From NCBI GenBank assembly GCA_034423575.1, contig DAOUIF010000030.1, positions 1 to 64,000 of the forward strand: DNA of 64,000 nt. The letters are read 5' to 3'. This DNA comes from Bin87 sp034423575 (lineage in GTDB: Bacteria; Chloroflexota; Dehalococcoidia; Lucifugimonadales; UBA3495). The position numbers were made by a program, and so were the translations under genes. The notes under the pieces were generated by a model, which was given only the letters and a program-made list of their open reading frames with translations, was not told where the DNA came from and searched no databases. Positions 35,032 to 43,867 of the stretch are shown piece after piece (within the stretch, counting starts at the first letter, position 1; each line of letters begins with the position of its first letter).

Positions 35032-38000
35032 ATGACGACGAGTGCAGTGCAGCAAGACCCGGCCCCGGCCCACTACATTCCTCAAGAGTTGCTGGGCGCC
35101 GTGCGGTGGCGCTGCATCGGCCCGCCCCGGGGCGGTAGGGTGGTGGCGGTCGCCGGAGATCCGGTCAACCCCGCGGTCTTCTACTTCGGCGCGTGCGCCG
35201 GCGGGGTGTGGAAGACCAACGACGGCGGCACCTACTGGGAGAATGTTTCCGACGGCTACTTCAACACCGCCGCGGTGGGCGCAATTGCCGTGGCCCCATC
35301 CGATCCGAACGTCGTTTACGCCGGCATGGGCGAGGCCTGCATCCGCGGTGACGTGACCTACGGCGACGGAGTGTACCGGTCCACCGACGGCGGGCAGACC
35401 TGGACCAACGTGGGCCTGTCCGACACCCGGCACATCGGCAAGGTGCGGGTGCATCCCACCAACCCGGACCTGGTTTACGTGGCGGCCCTGGGCCACGCCT
35501 ACGGCCCCAACAATGAGCGGGGGGTGTTCCGTTCCAAGGACGGTGGGAATACCTGGGAGAAGGTACTGTTCCGCAGCGAGAACGCCGGCGCCATTGACCT
35601 GTCCATGGACCCCAACAACCCGCGCATCCTTTACGCATCCATCTGGCAGACCCGACGCACGCCGTGGAGCCTCATCAGTGGCGGGGAGGGCAGCGGCATC
35701 TTCAAGTCCGTGGACGGCGGCGACACCTGGACCGAGATCACCGACAATCCGGGCCTGCCCGGCGGCCTCAAGGGGCGCATCGGCGTCGCCGTTTCGCCCG
35801 CCAAATCGGGACGGGTCTGGGCCACCATCGAAGCCGAGGACTGCGGCGTGTATCGCTCCGACAACGGCGGCGACGACTGGGAATTGGTCAGCGATGAGCG
35901 GGACCTGCAGGGTCGACCCTGGTACTACCAGCACATCTTCGCCGACCCTCAGGACGCGGACACCGTTTGGATACTCAACTACCAGTGCTGGAAATCCGTG
36001 GACGGCGGCCGCAACTTCAGCCGGGTCACCACCCCCCACGGCGACGACCACGACCTCTGGATCGACCCCAACAACCCGCTGCGGATGATCGAGGGCAACG
36101 ACGGCGGCGCCTGCGTCACCTTCAACGGCGGGGAAACCTGGTCCAGCATCTACAACCAGCTCACCGCCCAGTTCTACCACCTGACCACCGACAACCGCTT
36201 TCCCCACCGGGTGTACGGCACCCAGCAGGACAATACCGCCATCAGCGTGCCGTCGCGCACCCACAAAGGCGCCATTCCCTGGGGTGACTGTTACGTAGTG
36301 GGGAACTCCGAGAGTGGGTACATCGCCCTGCATCCGAATGATCCCGACACGGTGATCTCCGGCGCCATCGGCAGTTCGGCCGGCGGTGGCGGCAACCTGC
36401 TGCATTACGACCACGCCACCGGACAGGTGCGGATCATCACGGTGTGGCCGGAGCTGTACACCGGGTGGGGCGCCAAGGACATGAGGTACCGCTTCCAGTG
36501 GACCTACCCCATCATGTTCTCCCCCCACGATCCGCAGACCCTGTACGTGGCCGGCAACGTCGTGTTCCGCAGCCGGGATTTGGGCACAAGCTGGGAGGCG
36601 ATCAGTCCCGACCTGACCCGCCACGACCCTTCCACCCTGGAACCCTCCGGCGGCCCCATAACCAAGGACACCTCCGGCGCCGAGATCTACGCCACCATCT
36701 TCGCCTTCGTGGAATCTCCGCACCAGCAAGGCGTCTTCTGGGCCGGTTCCGACGACGGGCTGGTGCACCTGTCCCGCGACGGCGGCGCGACTTGGGACCA
36801 GGTAACGCCCGACGGCCTGCCGGAGTGGACTCTCATCAGCATGATCGAGGTCTCCCCGCATGACCCGGCCACCGCCTACATTGCGGCCACCCGCTACAAG
36901 CTGGACGACACCCGGCCCATGCTCTACCGAACCACTGATTACGGTCAAAGTTGGACGTCGATAACCGCTGGCCTGCCCGACGATGACTACACTCGCGTCG
37001 TGCGCGAGGACCCCGTCCGCGCTGGCCTGCTTTACGCCGGCACGGAAACTGGACCTTACGTGTCCTTCAACCAGGGCGACTCCTGGCAGCCGCTCCGTGC
37101 CAACCTGCCCGTGGTCCCGGTGTACGACCTGGCAGTGAAGGACGACAACCTAGTCGCCGCCACCCACGGGCGGTCCTTCTGGATCCTGGACGACCTGACC
37201 CAACTCCGCCAGCTCGCGCCAACCCTGGCTGATGGGTCCTTCGCTTTGCTCCAGCCGCGGGACACCTACCGGGTCCGCTCGCCCTTCCGGGACCGGAAGC
37301 CCAGCCCGGGCAAGAACTACCGCGCCGGGTTGGGCGCTGACGTCACCTACAGCGAATCACTGGGCAAAGCGGGCGAAACTGTCCGCAAGTTCTGGGACGC
37401 CGGCGAGAACCCGCCCGACGGGGCAATGATCCACTACTACCTACAGGAGGCGCCGGAGGAAATAACGCTCACCATCCAGGACGCAAACGGCGAAACTATC
37501 CAGAGCCTGTCGAGCAAACCGCCGGAAGCTGACGCTGACGCCGGAGAATCCCGCCCGCCGGCCGAAGCCGGCATGAACCGCTTCGTGTGGAACCTCCGCT
37601 ATCCGGCCGCCCGCAAGGTTCCCGAGGACAAGACCACGGAGGATGCGGTCATCGGTCCCCTGGCGTCGCCCGGTCCATACCAGGTGTCGCTACAGGTGGG
37701 CGACGACACCCAGTCCCAGCCCTTCCAAATAGTGAGAGACCCCCGCGTGGGAGCCAGCCAGGAAGACTTCGATGCCCAGTTCAAGTTCCTGATCGAGATC
37801 CGGGACAAGGTGTCGGAGACCCACGACGGCATCAACCAACTGCGTCGGGTACGCCAGCAGGTGGACCAGTGGGTGAGTCGCGCCGACGGGCACCCTTCGG
37901 CGGAAACGGTCGGCACCACTGCGGAGTCGGTCAAGGAGAAATTGGGCCAGATCGAAGAGCAACTCATCCAATCCGCGTACCGGGGCGCCCGGGACCGGTT

Positions 38001-38217
38001 GAACCTGCCGGCTCGGCTCAACCGGAAGCTGGCGGAACTCACTGCGGTGGTAGCCGCCGCCGACTTCGCGCCGCCCCAGCAGGCGTACCAGGTGTTCGAC
38101 TACCTCTCCGGCGAGATAGACCAACAACTGGCGGCGCTCCAGCAGGTCATGGACGAAGACGTGACCCAGTTCGCCAACCTGGTGCGAGACCTGGACATAC
38201 CAACCATTGCGACGTAG
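35032..38217 (+). CDS. large Asp-box (BNR) beta-propeller protein
   Basis: A 1061-residue protein with many Asp-box/BNR repeats (STDGGQTWTN, SKDGGNTWEK, SVDGGDTWTE, SDNGGDDWEL, SRDLGTSWEA, SRDGGATWDQ), each ending a propeller blade, and a C-terminal helical region (about residues 790-1061). The arrangement resembles VPS10/sortilin-like exo-alpha-sialidase annotated proteins. It has no signal peptide, unusual for this class, unless translated from an alternate start not seen here. GAGGTG precedes ATG 35032. Sialidase catalysis cannot be assumed, since only the propeller is evident. Confidence 0.9.
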   Translation: MTTSAVQQDPAPAHYIPQELLGAVRWRCIGPPRGGRVVAVAGDPVNPAVFYFGACAGGVWKTNDGGTYWENVSDGYFNTAAVGAIAVAPSDPNVVYAGMGEACIRGDVTYGDGVYRSTDGGQTWTNVGLSDTRHIGKVRVHPTNPDLVYVAALGHAYGPNNERGVFRSKDGGNTWEKVLFRSENAGAIDLSMDPNNPRILYASIWQTRRTPWSLISGGEGSGIFKSVDGGDTWTEITDNPGLPGGLKGRIGVAVSPAKSGRVWATIEAEDCGVYRSDNGGDDWELVSDERDLQGRPWYYQHIFADPQDADTVWILNYQCWKSVDGGRNFSRVTTPHGDDHDLWIDPNNPLRMIEGNDGGACVTFNGGETWSSIYNQLTAQFYHLTTDNRFPHRVYGTQQDNTAISVPSRTHKGAIPWGDCYVVGNSESGYIALHPNDPDTVISGAIGSSAGGGGNLLHYDHATGQVRIITVWPELYTGWGAKDMRYRFQWTYPIMFSPHDPQTLYVAGNVVFRSRDLGTSWEAISPDLTRHDPSTLEPSGGPITKDTSGAEIYATIFAFVESPHQQGVFWAGSDDGLVHLSRDGGATWDQVTPDGLPEWTLISMIEVSPHDPATAYIAATRYKLDDTRPMLYRTTDYGQSWTSITAGLPDDDYTRVVREDPVRAGLLYAGTETGPYVSFNQGDSWQPLRANLPVVPVYDLAVKDDNLVAATHGRSFWILDDLTQLRQLAPTLADGSFALLQPRDTYRVRSPFRDRKPSPGKNYRAGLGADVTYSESLGKAGETVRKFWDAGENPPDGAMIHYYLQEAPEEITLTIQDANGETIQSLSSKPPEADADAGESRPPAEAGMNRFVWNLRYPAARKVPEDKTTEDAVIGPLASPGPYQVSLQVGDDTQSQPFQIVRDPRVGASQEDFDAQFKFLIEIRDKVSETHDGINQLRRVRQQVDQWVSRADGHPSAETVGTTAESVKEKLGQIEEQLIQSAYRGARDRLNLPARLNRKLAELTAVVAAADFAPPQQAYQVFDYLSGEIDQQLAALQQVMDEDVTQFANLVRDLDIPTIAT

Positions 38218-38292
38218 GCGGGTAGGACGGCTCCGCCCGCTCTCCGAGCCGATGTGACCTGCAGGCGTGCCGCCGATGCGTAATTAGGTCGG

Positions 38293-38625
38293 TCAGTCGG
38301 TGAGCAGGATGTAGACCGCGCCCGACGGGGACAGGTCGTGGTGCGAATGTCCCTTGCCGGTGACGTCCTCCATCAAGCGGATGTCACCGGCGCGCAGGAC
38401 CCGCTTGGAGCCGTCGCTGGCCCCGATCTCAACCTCGCCCGACAAGTGGATTATCAGCCGGCGCTCCGGCAGTGGATGAAAGTCCATCTGCCTCGACCCG
38501 TCAAATTCCTGGACGCGCGCCTCCGAAATGTTGATCAGGGCCCCCAGCTCGGGGTGCTCCTCCAGGTTCAGGTCCTCGATGTGGCTTTCGCCGTCGGCGT
38601 CCGAAAATACCCGGTAGATTGCCAT
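38293..38625 (-). CDS. small cupin-fold protein
   Basis: A 110-residue single cupin. The strand pattern with FHPLPERRLIIHLSGEVEIG and a later GKGHSHHDLSP motif is seen, but the usual HxH...E metal set is only partly present (H-x-H-H in the second motif). Small cupins of this type often bind a ligand or metal for signalling or catalysis. It is divergent from moeA. Function unknown. Confidence 0.8.
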   Translation of the reverse strand: MAIYRVFSDADGESHIEDLNLEEHPELGALINISEARVQEFDGSRQMDFHPLPERRLIIHLSGEVEIGASDGSKRVLRAGDIRLMEDVTGKGHSHHDLSPSGAVYILLTD

Positions 38626-38822
38626 CTTTCCCCCTAATGTTTGTCAATGTTTGTCGAAATCAGCCGCCGGCGCGCGCCGGCCCGACACTGCCAACCACGT
38701 TACCACGCTGACGGGGCTGGATTGACAAATGCATAGGCGGCGCCAGCGGGAACCGTTGCGTTGTGCGGGTGTCAGTGTGTATTCTGACATCCCCAGCGCG
38801 CATAGTGATCATCGCATTCATA

Positions 38823-40064
38823 ATGCCGGAATTCTTCAACGTGCTGCCTCCGGGGGAGGCGTTGGCGTTGCTCCTGGATCTGCTTCCGGAGCGACCTGCC
38901 ATAGGGGTGTGTTCGGTGGACACTGCCCATGCGTTAGGCAGGGTCACCGCCGCGGAAATCCGAGCAGCTGAATCCCTTCCCGCTTTTCCCCGCTCCACCA
39001 TGGACGGCTACAGCGTGCGTGCGGCGGACACCTACGGGGCCAGCGACGGATTGCCGGCCTGGTTCACGCTTGTGGGCGAGGTGCCCATGGGATGCGCACC
39101 CGACGTCAGCTTGGGTGTCGGCGAGGCCGCGGTTGCGTACACTGGCGGGATGCTGGCAACGAACGCTGATGCCGTGGTGATGGTGGAGCATACCCAGGCA
39201 ATCGACGCTCAAACCATCGAGGTGATGCGCCCGGTGGCTCCGGGAGAGAACGTCGCCCAGCCGGGTGAGGATGTGTTGGTGGGAGAAATGGTCCTCCCGG
39301 CTGGGCACATGATCCGGTCCCAGGATATCGGGGCACTGCTCGCGCTGGGCATCGAGCGGGTCGAAGTGGCCCAGCGGCCACGGGTGGGCATCCTGTCCAT
39401 GGGCGACGAGGTGGTTCCCCCCGGTTCCACTCCCGGCCCGGGCCAGGTGCGGGACATCAACACCTACACCGTCGCGGGTCAGGTTGCCGCCGCCGGTGGG
39501 ATCCCGCATCCCCTGGGTCTGGTGAGCGACGACTACGAGGAACAACTGGTCGCGGCTCGGCAGGGGCTGGCTCAGTCTGACATGCTGGTGCTGTCGGCGG
39601 GCAGCTCGGTCAGCGCCCGCGATCGCACGGTGGACATCGTCGCCGAGCTTGGCGAGCCCGGCCCCCTGGTGCACGGGCTGGCGCTGCGGCCCGGGAAGCC
39701 GGCCATCGTGGGCCTGTGCGACGGCAAACCGGTCATCGGGCTGCCCGGGAACCCGGTGTCAGCCATGGTGGTGAGTAGCCTCCTGGTGCGACCGACGGTG
39801 TACCGGCTCATGGGTTGCGCCAGCCCGCCCCTGCCGGTCGAACTGACGGCGGTGCTGTCGCAGGACATCCCATCCGCCGCTGGGCGCGAGGATTACGTGC
39901 CGGTGCGCCTGGCGCAGGGTGCCAGCGGGACAATGAAAGCCCACCCGGTTTGGGGCAAGAGCGGCTTTATTTTCATGTTGGTCAAGGCCGATGGGCTGGT
40001 GAGAGTGCCCGCAGACGCCAGCGGCATCTACGCCGGCGAGCCAGTACGGGTACGGGAGTTGTGA
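38823..40064 (+). CDS. moeA: molybdopterin molybdotransferase MoeA
   Basis: A 413-residue enzyme that inserts molybdate into adenylated molybdopterin. Motifs: PAFPRSTMDGYSVRAADT near the N-terminus, GDEVVPPG, SAGSSVSARDRTVDIV of the MoaB/Mog-like domain and IGLPGNPVSAM. The ATG at 38823 gives a canonical N-terminus (MPEFFNVLPPGEAL); a longer frame begins at 38763 but is not supported. It is followed by the moeA-PBP fusion with a gap of four bases, so both are co-transcribed. The two copies may serve different cofactor-dependent enzymes. Confidence 0.95.
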   Translation: MPEFFNVLPPGEALALLLDLLPERPAIGVCSVDTAHALGRVTAAEIRAAESLPAFPRSTMDGYSVRAADTYGASDGLPAWFTLVGEVPMGCAPDVSLGVGEAAVAYTGGMLATNADAVVMVEHTQAIDAQTIEVMRPVAPGENVAQPGEDVLVGEMVLPAGHMIRSQDIGALLALGIERVEVAQRPRVGILSMGDEVVPPGSTPGPGQVRDINTYTVAGQVAAAGGIPHPLGLVSDDYEEQLVAARQGLAQSDMLVLSAGSSVSARDRTVDIVAELGEPGPLVHGLALRPGKPAIVGLCDGKPVIGLPGNPVSAMVVSSLLVRPTVYRLMGCASPPLPVELTAVLSQDIPSAAGREDYVPVRLAQGASGTMKAHPVWGKSGFIFMLVKADGLVRVPADASGIYAGEPVRVREL

Positions 40065-40068
40065 ACTC

Positions 40069-42030
40069 ATGGAGGACACGACGCCACACCGGTCGCACCG
40101 TCGCTACTTCCTGCAGGACATTCCGCTGGAAGAGGCGACGGCCCGCTGGTTCGGCGCCCTGAACGACGCCGGCGCCCTGGCTCAGATGCCCGGGGAGGAT
40201 GCACCGCTGGCGGCCCCGGACATTGTCGGTCGGGTCACCGCCTGGCCGGTGTGGGCGATTGCGTCGTCGCCGCACTACGATGCCGCCGCCATGGACGGCA
40301 TTGCGGTACGCGCGGCCGACACCGTCGGAGCCACCGAGACACGGCCCGTCGCTCTGGTGGTGGGGTGCCAGGCCGTTTGGGTTGACACCGGTGATCCAAT
40401 GCCGGTGGGCATGGATGCCGTGGTGATGATCGAGCACGTGCAGCGCAACCCCACTGATCCGGACACCGTGCGAGTGTCCGACCCGGTCGCTCCGTGGCAG
40501 CACGTGCGGCCCCTGGGCGAGGATATCGTCGCCACCGAGCTGGTGCTCCCCGAAAACCACCGCATCACCCCCGCCGATCTGGGGGCCTGCGCCGCCGCCG
40601 GCCTCACCACCGTTCCGGTGCGCCGCCGTCCCCGGGTCACGATCATCCCCACCGGGGATGAACTGGCGCCCATCTCGGCGCCCAGAAAGCCTGGCGACAT
40701 ACCGGAGTTCAACTCACTGATCCTCGCGGCTCTGATCCGCCAGTGGGGTGGGGAGCCGGTGGTGATCGAGCCGGTACCGGACGATTTTGACGCCATCCGT
40801 CAAGCGGTTAGATCAGGTCTGGCATCGTCGGATGTCGTGGCGATCAACGCCGGCTCCTCCGCCGGCGACGCGGACTACACCGCCGCGGTGATCGAATCGC
40901 TGGGAACGCTGCACGTCCACGGTATCGCGGTCCGTCCCGGGCATCCGGTGGCCCTGGGCCTGGCGTCGGGGAAGGCCGTCATGGGATTGCCTGGATACCC
41001 CGTATCGGCGGCGCTGACGGCGGAACTGTTGCTGCTCCCCCTTCTGGAGCGGCTGCTGGGTTCGTCGATGCCCTCGCGCCCCCGTATCAGCGCCAACATC
41101 ACCCGGAAGGTGGTATCACCCACCGGGGAGGATGAGTTCCTGCGCGTAGCAGTGGGCCAGGTGGGAAGCAAGATGATCGCGACGCCGGTGCAGCGCGGCG
41201 CCGGCGTGGTCATGTCGCTGGTGCGCGCCGACGGCATCGTTCGGATCCCCAGGCACACCGAGGGCGTGGATGCCGGCGCCGAGATGGAAGTGGAACTGCT
41301 CCGCCCGTTGGAGGAGGTGCGGAATACCATAGTCGCCATCGGCAGCCACGACCTCGCGCTGGACCTGATGCGCAGTTTCCTGCGACGCGGGCGCCCGTCG
41401 GTGAATCTGGCGTCGGCCCATGTGGGCAGCCTCGGCGGACTGCTGGCCTTGCGGCGGGGCGAAGCGCACGTCTCCGGCTGCCATCTGCTGGATACGGAGA
41501 GCGGCGAATACAACACGTCCTACGTGCGCCGGTACCTGCCGGATACGCCCGTCGCCATTGTTCGCCTGGTGGGACGCACGCAGGGGTTGATGACCGCCCC
41601 TGAAAACCCGCTGAACATCGCCCGCCTCGAGGACCTGCTCCGACCCGACGTCAGGTTCGTCAACCGCCAGCGGGGATCGGGCACCCGGGTGCTCCTGGAT
41701 TACCGCCTCCAGCAGATGGGGGCAACGCCCGATGACATCGTCGGTTACCAGCGCGAGGAGTACAGCCACCTGGCGGTGGCAGCGGCAGTTTCGGGAGGAT
41801 CGGCCGATACCGGCTTGGGCGTTCTGTCGGCGGCCCGGGCCCTGGAGTTGGAATTCGTGCCTCTGCTGAATGAGGAGTATGATCTGATTATCCCCACGGA
41901 ACACTACGAGAGCGGTCATGTTCAACCCCTGCTGGACCTGCTCACCGCCTCCGATTTCAAACAGGCCGTGGATGACCTGGGCGGCTACGATGTTTCCCGG
42001 ATGGGCGAACCGCGAGCGATGTTGCCATGA
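40069..42030 (+). CDS. MoeA-like protein fused to periplasmic-binding-like (PBP) domain
   Basis: A 653-residue protein with an N-terminal MoeA-like domain (AAMDGIAVRAADT, INAGSSAGDADYTA, GLPGYPVSAAL) and a C-terminal PBP_like domain (PF12727-type; about 420-653) with VAIGSHDLALDLMRSFL and PLLDLLTASDFKQAVDDLGGYD. Such fusions, often found next to molybdate transport, are thought to sense or deliver molybdate. No signal peptide, so cytoplasmic. It overlaps the next gene by four bases (ATGA). The adjacent moeA supplies the plain activity. Confidence 0.95.
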   Translation: MEDTTPHRSHRRYFLQDIPLEEATARWFGALNDAGALAQMPGEDAPLAAPDIVGRVTAWPVWAIASSPHYDAAAMDGIAVRAADTVGATETRPVALVVGCQAVWVDTGDPMPVGMDAVVMIEHVQRNPTDPDTVRVSDPVAPWQHVRPLGEDIVATELVLPENHRITPADLGACAAAGLTTVPVRRRPRVTIIPTGDELAPISAPRKPGDIPEFNSLILAALIRQWGGEPVVIEPVPDDFDAIRQAVRSGLASSDVVAINAGSSAGDADYTAAVIESLGTLHVHGIAVRPGHPVALGLASGKAVMGLPGYPVSAALTAELLLLPLLERLLGSSMPSRPRISANITRKVVSPTGEDEFLRVAVGQVGSKMIATPVQRGAGVVMSLVRADGIVRIPRHTEGVDAGAEMEVELLRPLEEVRNTIVAIGSHDLALDLMRSFLRRGRPSVNLASAHVGSLGGLLALRRGEAHVSGCHLLDTESGEYNTSYVRRYLPDTPVAIVRLVGRTQGLMTAPENPLNIARLEDLLRPDVRFVNRQRGSGTRVLLDYRLQQMGATPDDIVGYQREEYSHLAVAAAVSGGSADTGLGVLSAARALELEFVPLLNEEYDLIIPTEHYESGHVQPLLDLLTASDFKQAVDDLGGYDVSRMGEPRAMLP

Positions 42031-42554
42031 CCAGTTACCCTGAATCCCGCATCGCGAGCCGGCGTGCCGAGTTGGACGCCCAACTCGCGGCCAACGGCGA
42101 CGAGCATCCGGATACCCTGCGCGCCCAGCATCGTTTGGCTCACGCCTATCGCGCCGCCCGCCGGTTCGACGAGGCCTTGCGCTGGTTTGACCTGGCTGTC
42201 GAAGGCAGCGCCCGGGTGCACGGACCGAGTCACCTTGAAACGCTGCGCTGCCGGAGCAGTCTCGCCAATTGCCACTACGCCGCCGGACACACCGACGTAG
42301 CCATAGAAATGTTCGGCGCCCTGTTCGAGGCGCGCCGCGCCGCGTTGGGCGAGGACCATCCGGACACTTTGCGCAGCCGGGGGAGCTTGGCCAACGCGCT
42401 GCACACCATGGGTCGCTACGACGAGGCCGCGAGGCTGCACCTCCGCAACGCCGGCGATCGGGCCGAGACCCTGGGCCGCCAGCATCCTTCCACCGAGGCC
42501 AGCCTCCGCAATCTGGCGAGGGCCGTGCGGGAGACCGGCGCGGATACGACCTGA
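42027..42554 (+). CDS. tetratricopeptide (kinesin light-chain type) repeat protein
   Basis: A 175-residue all-helical protein with three 42-residue TPR_12 repeats (HRLAHAYRAARRFDEALRWFD, SSLANCHYAAGHTDVAIEMFG, GSLANALHTMGRYDEAARLHL), all ending with 'HP.TL/EA' linkers. Start ATG 42027 overlaps the moeA-PBP stop, showing translational coupling. TPR proteins scaffold protein complexes; here it could bring maturation factors of the molybdoenzyme together. No membrane or secretion signal. Confidence 0.9.
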   Translation: MTSYPESRIASRRAELDAQLAANGDEHPDTLRAQHRLAHAYRAARRFDEALRWFDLAVEGSARVHGPSHLETLRCRSSLANCHYAAGHTDVAIEMFGALFEARRAALGEDHPDTLRSRGSLANALHTMGRYDEAARLHLRNAGDRAETLGRQHPSTEASLRNLARAVRETGADTT

Positions 42555-42556
42555 TC

Positions 42557-43867
42557 TTGGCCACCGGGGAAGTAGCCAGCAGGACATCCGATCCGGAACG
42601 ACCGGGTTCCGAAGCCAGCACTTCGGTTCGCGCCTGGTCGGTCCTGCTTTTGAACCGGACCCACCAAAGCACGGTGGTGCTGTCTTCCTATGGACTGGGG
42701 CTGTTCCTGCCCTTTGTGCAGGCGGACCTGGATCTCAGCTACCTGGAGATAGGCATTATGCAAGCGGTCTGGTGGGGCACGCCGGCGGTGTTGCTGGTCC
42801 CCTTCAGCCTGATTTTTGCCCGGTTCAACCCCAATCGCCGGGTGTTGGCCGCGTTGGCGCTGATGGCGCCGTGCCTGTTCAGCCAGGGGCTCGCCATCGG
42901 GTTCTGGACCCTGCTGGCTTCCCGGTTCCTGACGGTGCTGGTCCACGCGTCCATGTCGCCGGCGCGTCCGCTGCTGCTGCGCTGGTGGGCCGCTCCCCGG
43001 CAGTACTCCACCGTGGCCTCCTTGGGCCTGTCCATGCATTCCACCTTCATGGCGGGGGCCCTCACCTTCGGACCTATCATCATCGTGGTGCTGGACAGTT
43101 GGAGGCTGGCCTACTTCGTGCAGGGCGCCATTATGGCTGCACATCTCTTGGTGTGGGCGTTGCTGACCTGGAGCTCGAAGGAGCCGGCGCAGGGCCCCGA
43201 GGACGCAGCCGCGCCGTCGCCGGACGTTCCGACGGAGAGGGAAGAGGGCACTACGGAACCGGACACCGGGCCCCCGTTGATCCGGTCGCTGCTCGCATAT
43301 CCTCACGCTTGGCTGCTGGGCGTGGTCATGCTGTGGCTGTCAGCGTCGTGGACAACGATTCTGACCTTTCTGCCCACGATTCTGGAGCAGCACCGGGGCA
43401 TCGCAATCACGTCAGGGAGCGTGCTGTTCGGATTCCTGTATTACGTCCTGATACCGGGCGCGCTGGTGGGTAGTTGGATTTTCAATCACATCACCAACCG
43501 GAGGCTCCTGGTCTTGTTGCCGGCGGTGCTCAACCTCGCCGCCACCGTTGGCGCGGTCCTGGCCGGCAACGTGGTAATCGCCGCGTTGACCCTGACTGGC
43601 TTGGGGATTGCCTGGGTGTTCGTTCCGGCGATGGAGATACTGCCCTTTGAGTTCAGGAACATCCGGACGCGAGAGGTGTCGGTGTTGTCCGGGTTGGTGC
43701 AGACCTTCGGCGCGGTGGGCTTCGGGGCCGGCCCGGTGATTGCCGGGGCGCTGGCCCAGGTTTCCGGATCGTTGGTCACCGGAGTCCTGGCCGTGGGAGC
43801 GATGACCGCTTTGGCAGTGGTGGCCGCTGCCGCGCTGCCGGGAAGGTTCGGGGGGAGGCTGGTGTGA
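42557..43867 (+). CDS. major facilitator superfamily transporter
   Basis: About 436 residues with twelve hydrophobic helices. The first starts near LLNRTHQSTVVLSSYGLGLFLPFVQADLDLSY, and the inter-domain loop is acidic/polar around GPEDAAAPSPDVPTEREEGTTEP. The start is uncertain: TTG 42557, three bases past the TPR stop, gives the complete first helix; no stronger start appears in front of it. It is in frame with an upstream open stretch lying under the TPR gene. Substrate cannot be told. Its position within the molybdenum-cofactor run suggests oxyanion or cofactor-related traffic, which is inference. Confidence 0.88.
   Translation: MATGEVASRTSDPERPGSEASTSVRAWSVLLLNRTHQSTVVLSSYGLGLFLPFVQADLDLSYLEIGIMQAVWWGTPAVLLVPFSLIFARFNPNRRVLAALALMAPCLFSQGLAIGFWTLLASRFLTVLVHASMSPARPLLLRWWAAPRQYSTVASLGLSMHSTFMAGALTFGPIIIVVLDSWRLAYFVQGAIMAAHLLVWALLTWSSKEPAQGPEDAAAPSPDVPTEREEGTTEPDTGPPLIRSLLAYPHAWLLGVVMLWLSASWTTILTFLPTILEQHRGIAITSGSVLFGFLYYVLIPGALVGSWIFNHITNRRLLVLLPAVLNLAATVGAVLAGNVVIAALTLTGLGIAWVFVPAMEILPFEFRNIRTREVSVLSGLVQTFGAVGFGAGPVIAGALAQVSGSLVTGVLAVGAMTALAVVAAAALPGRFGGRLV

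Noticed and set aside
34801..36948. Long minus-strand open frame across the repeat and the start of the Asp-box gene
   Set aside because: Antisense to a clear repeat protein with strong coding features; shadow composition and it runs through a dispersed repeat.
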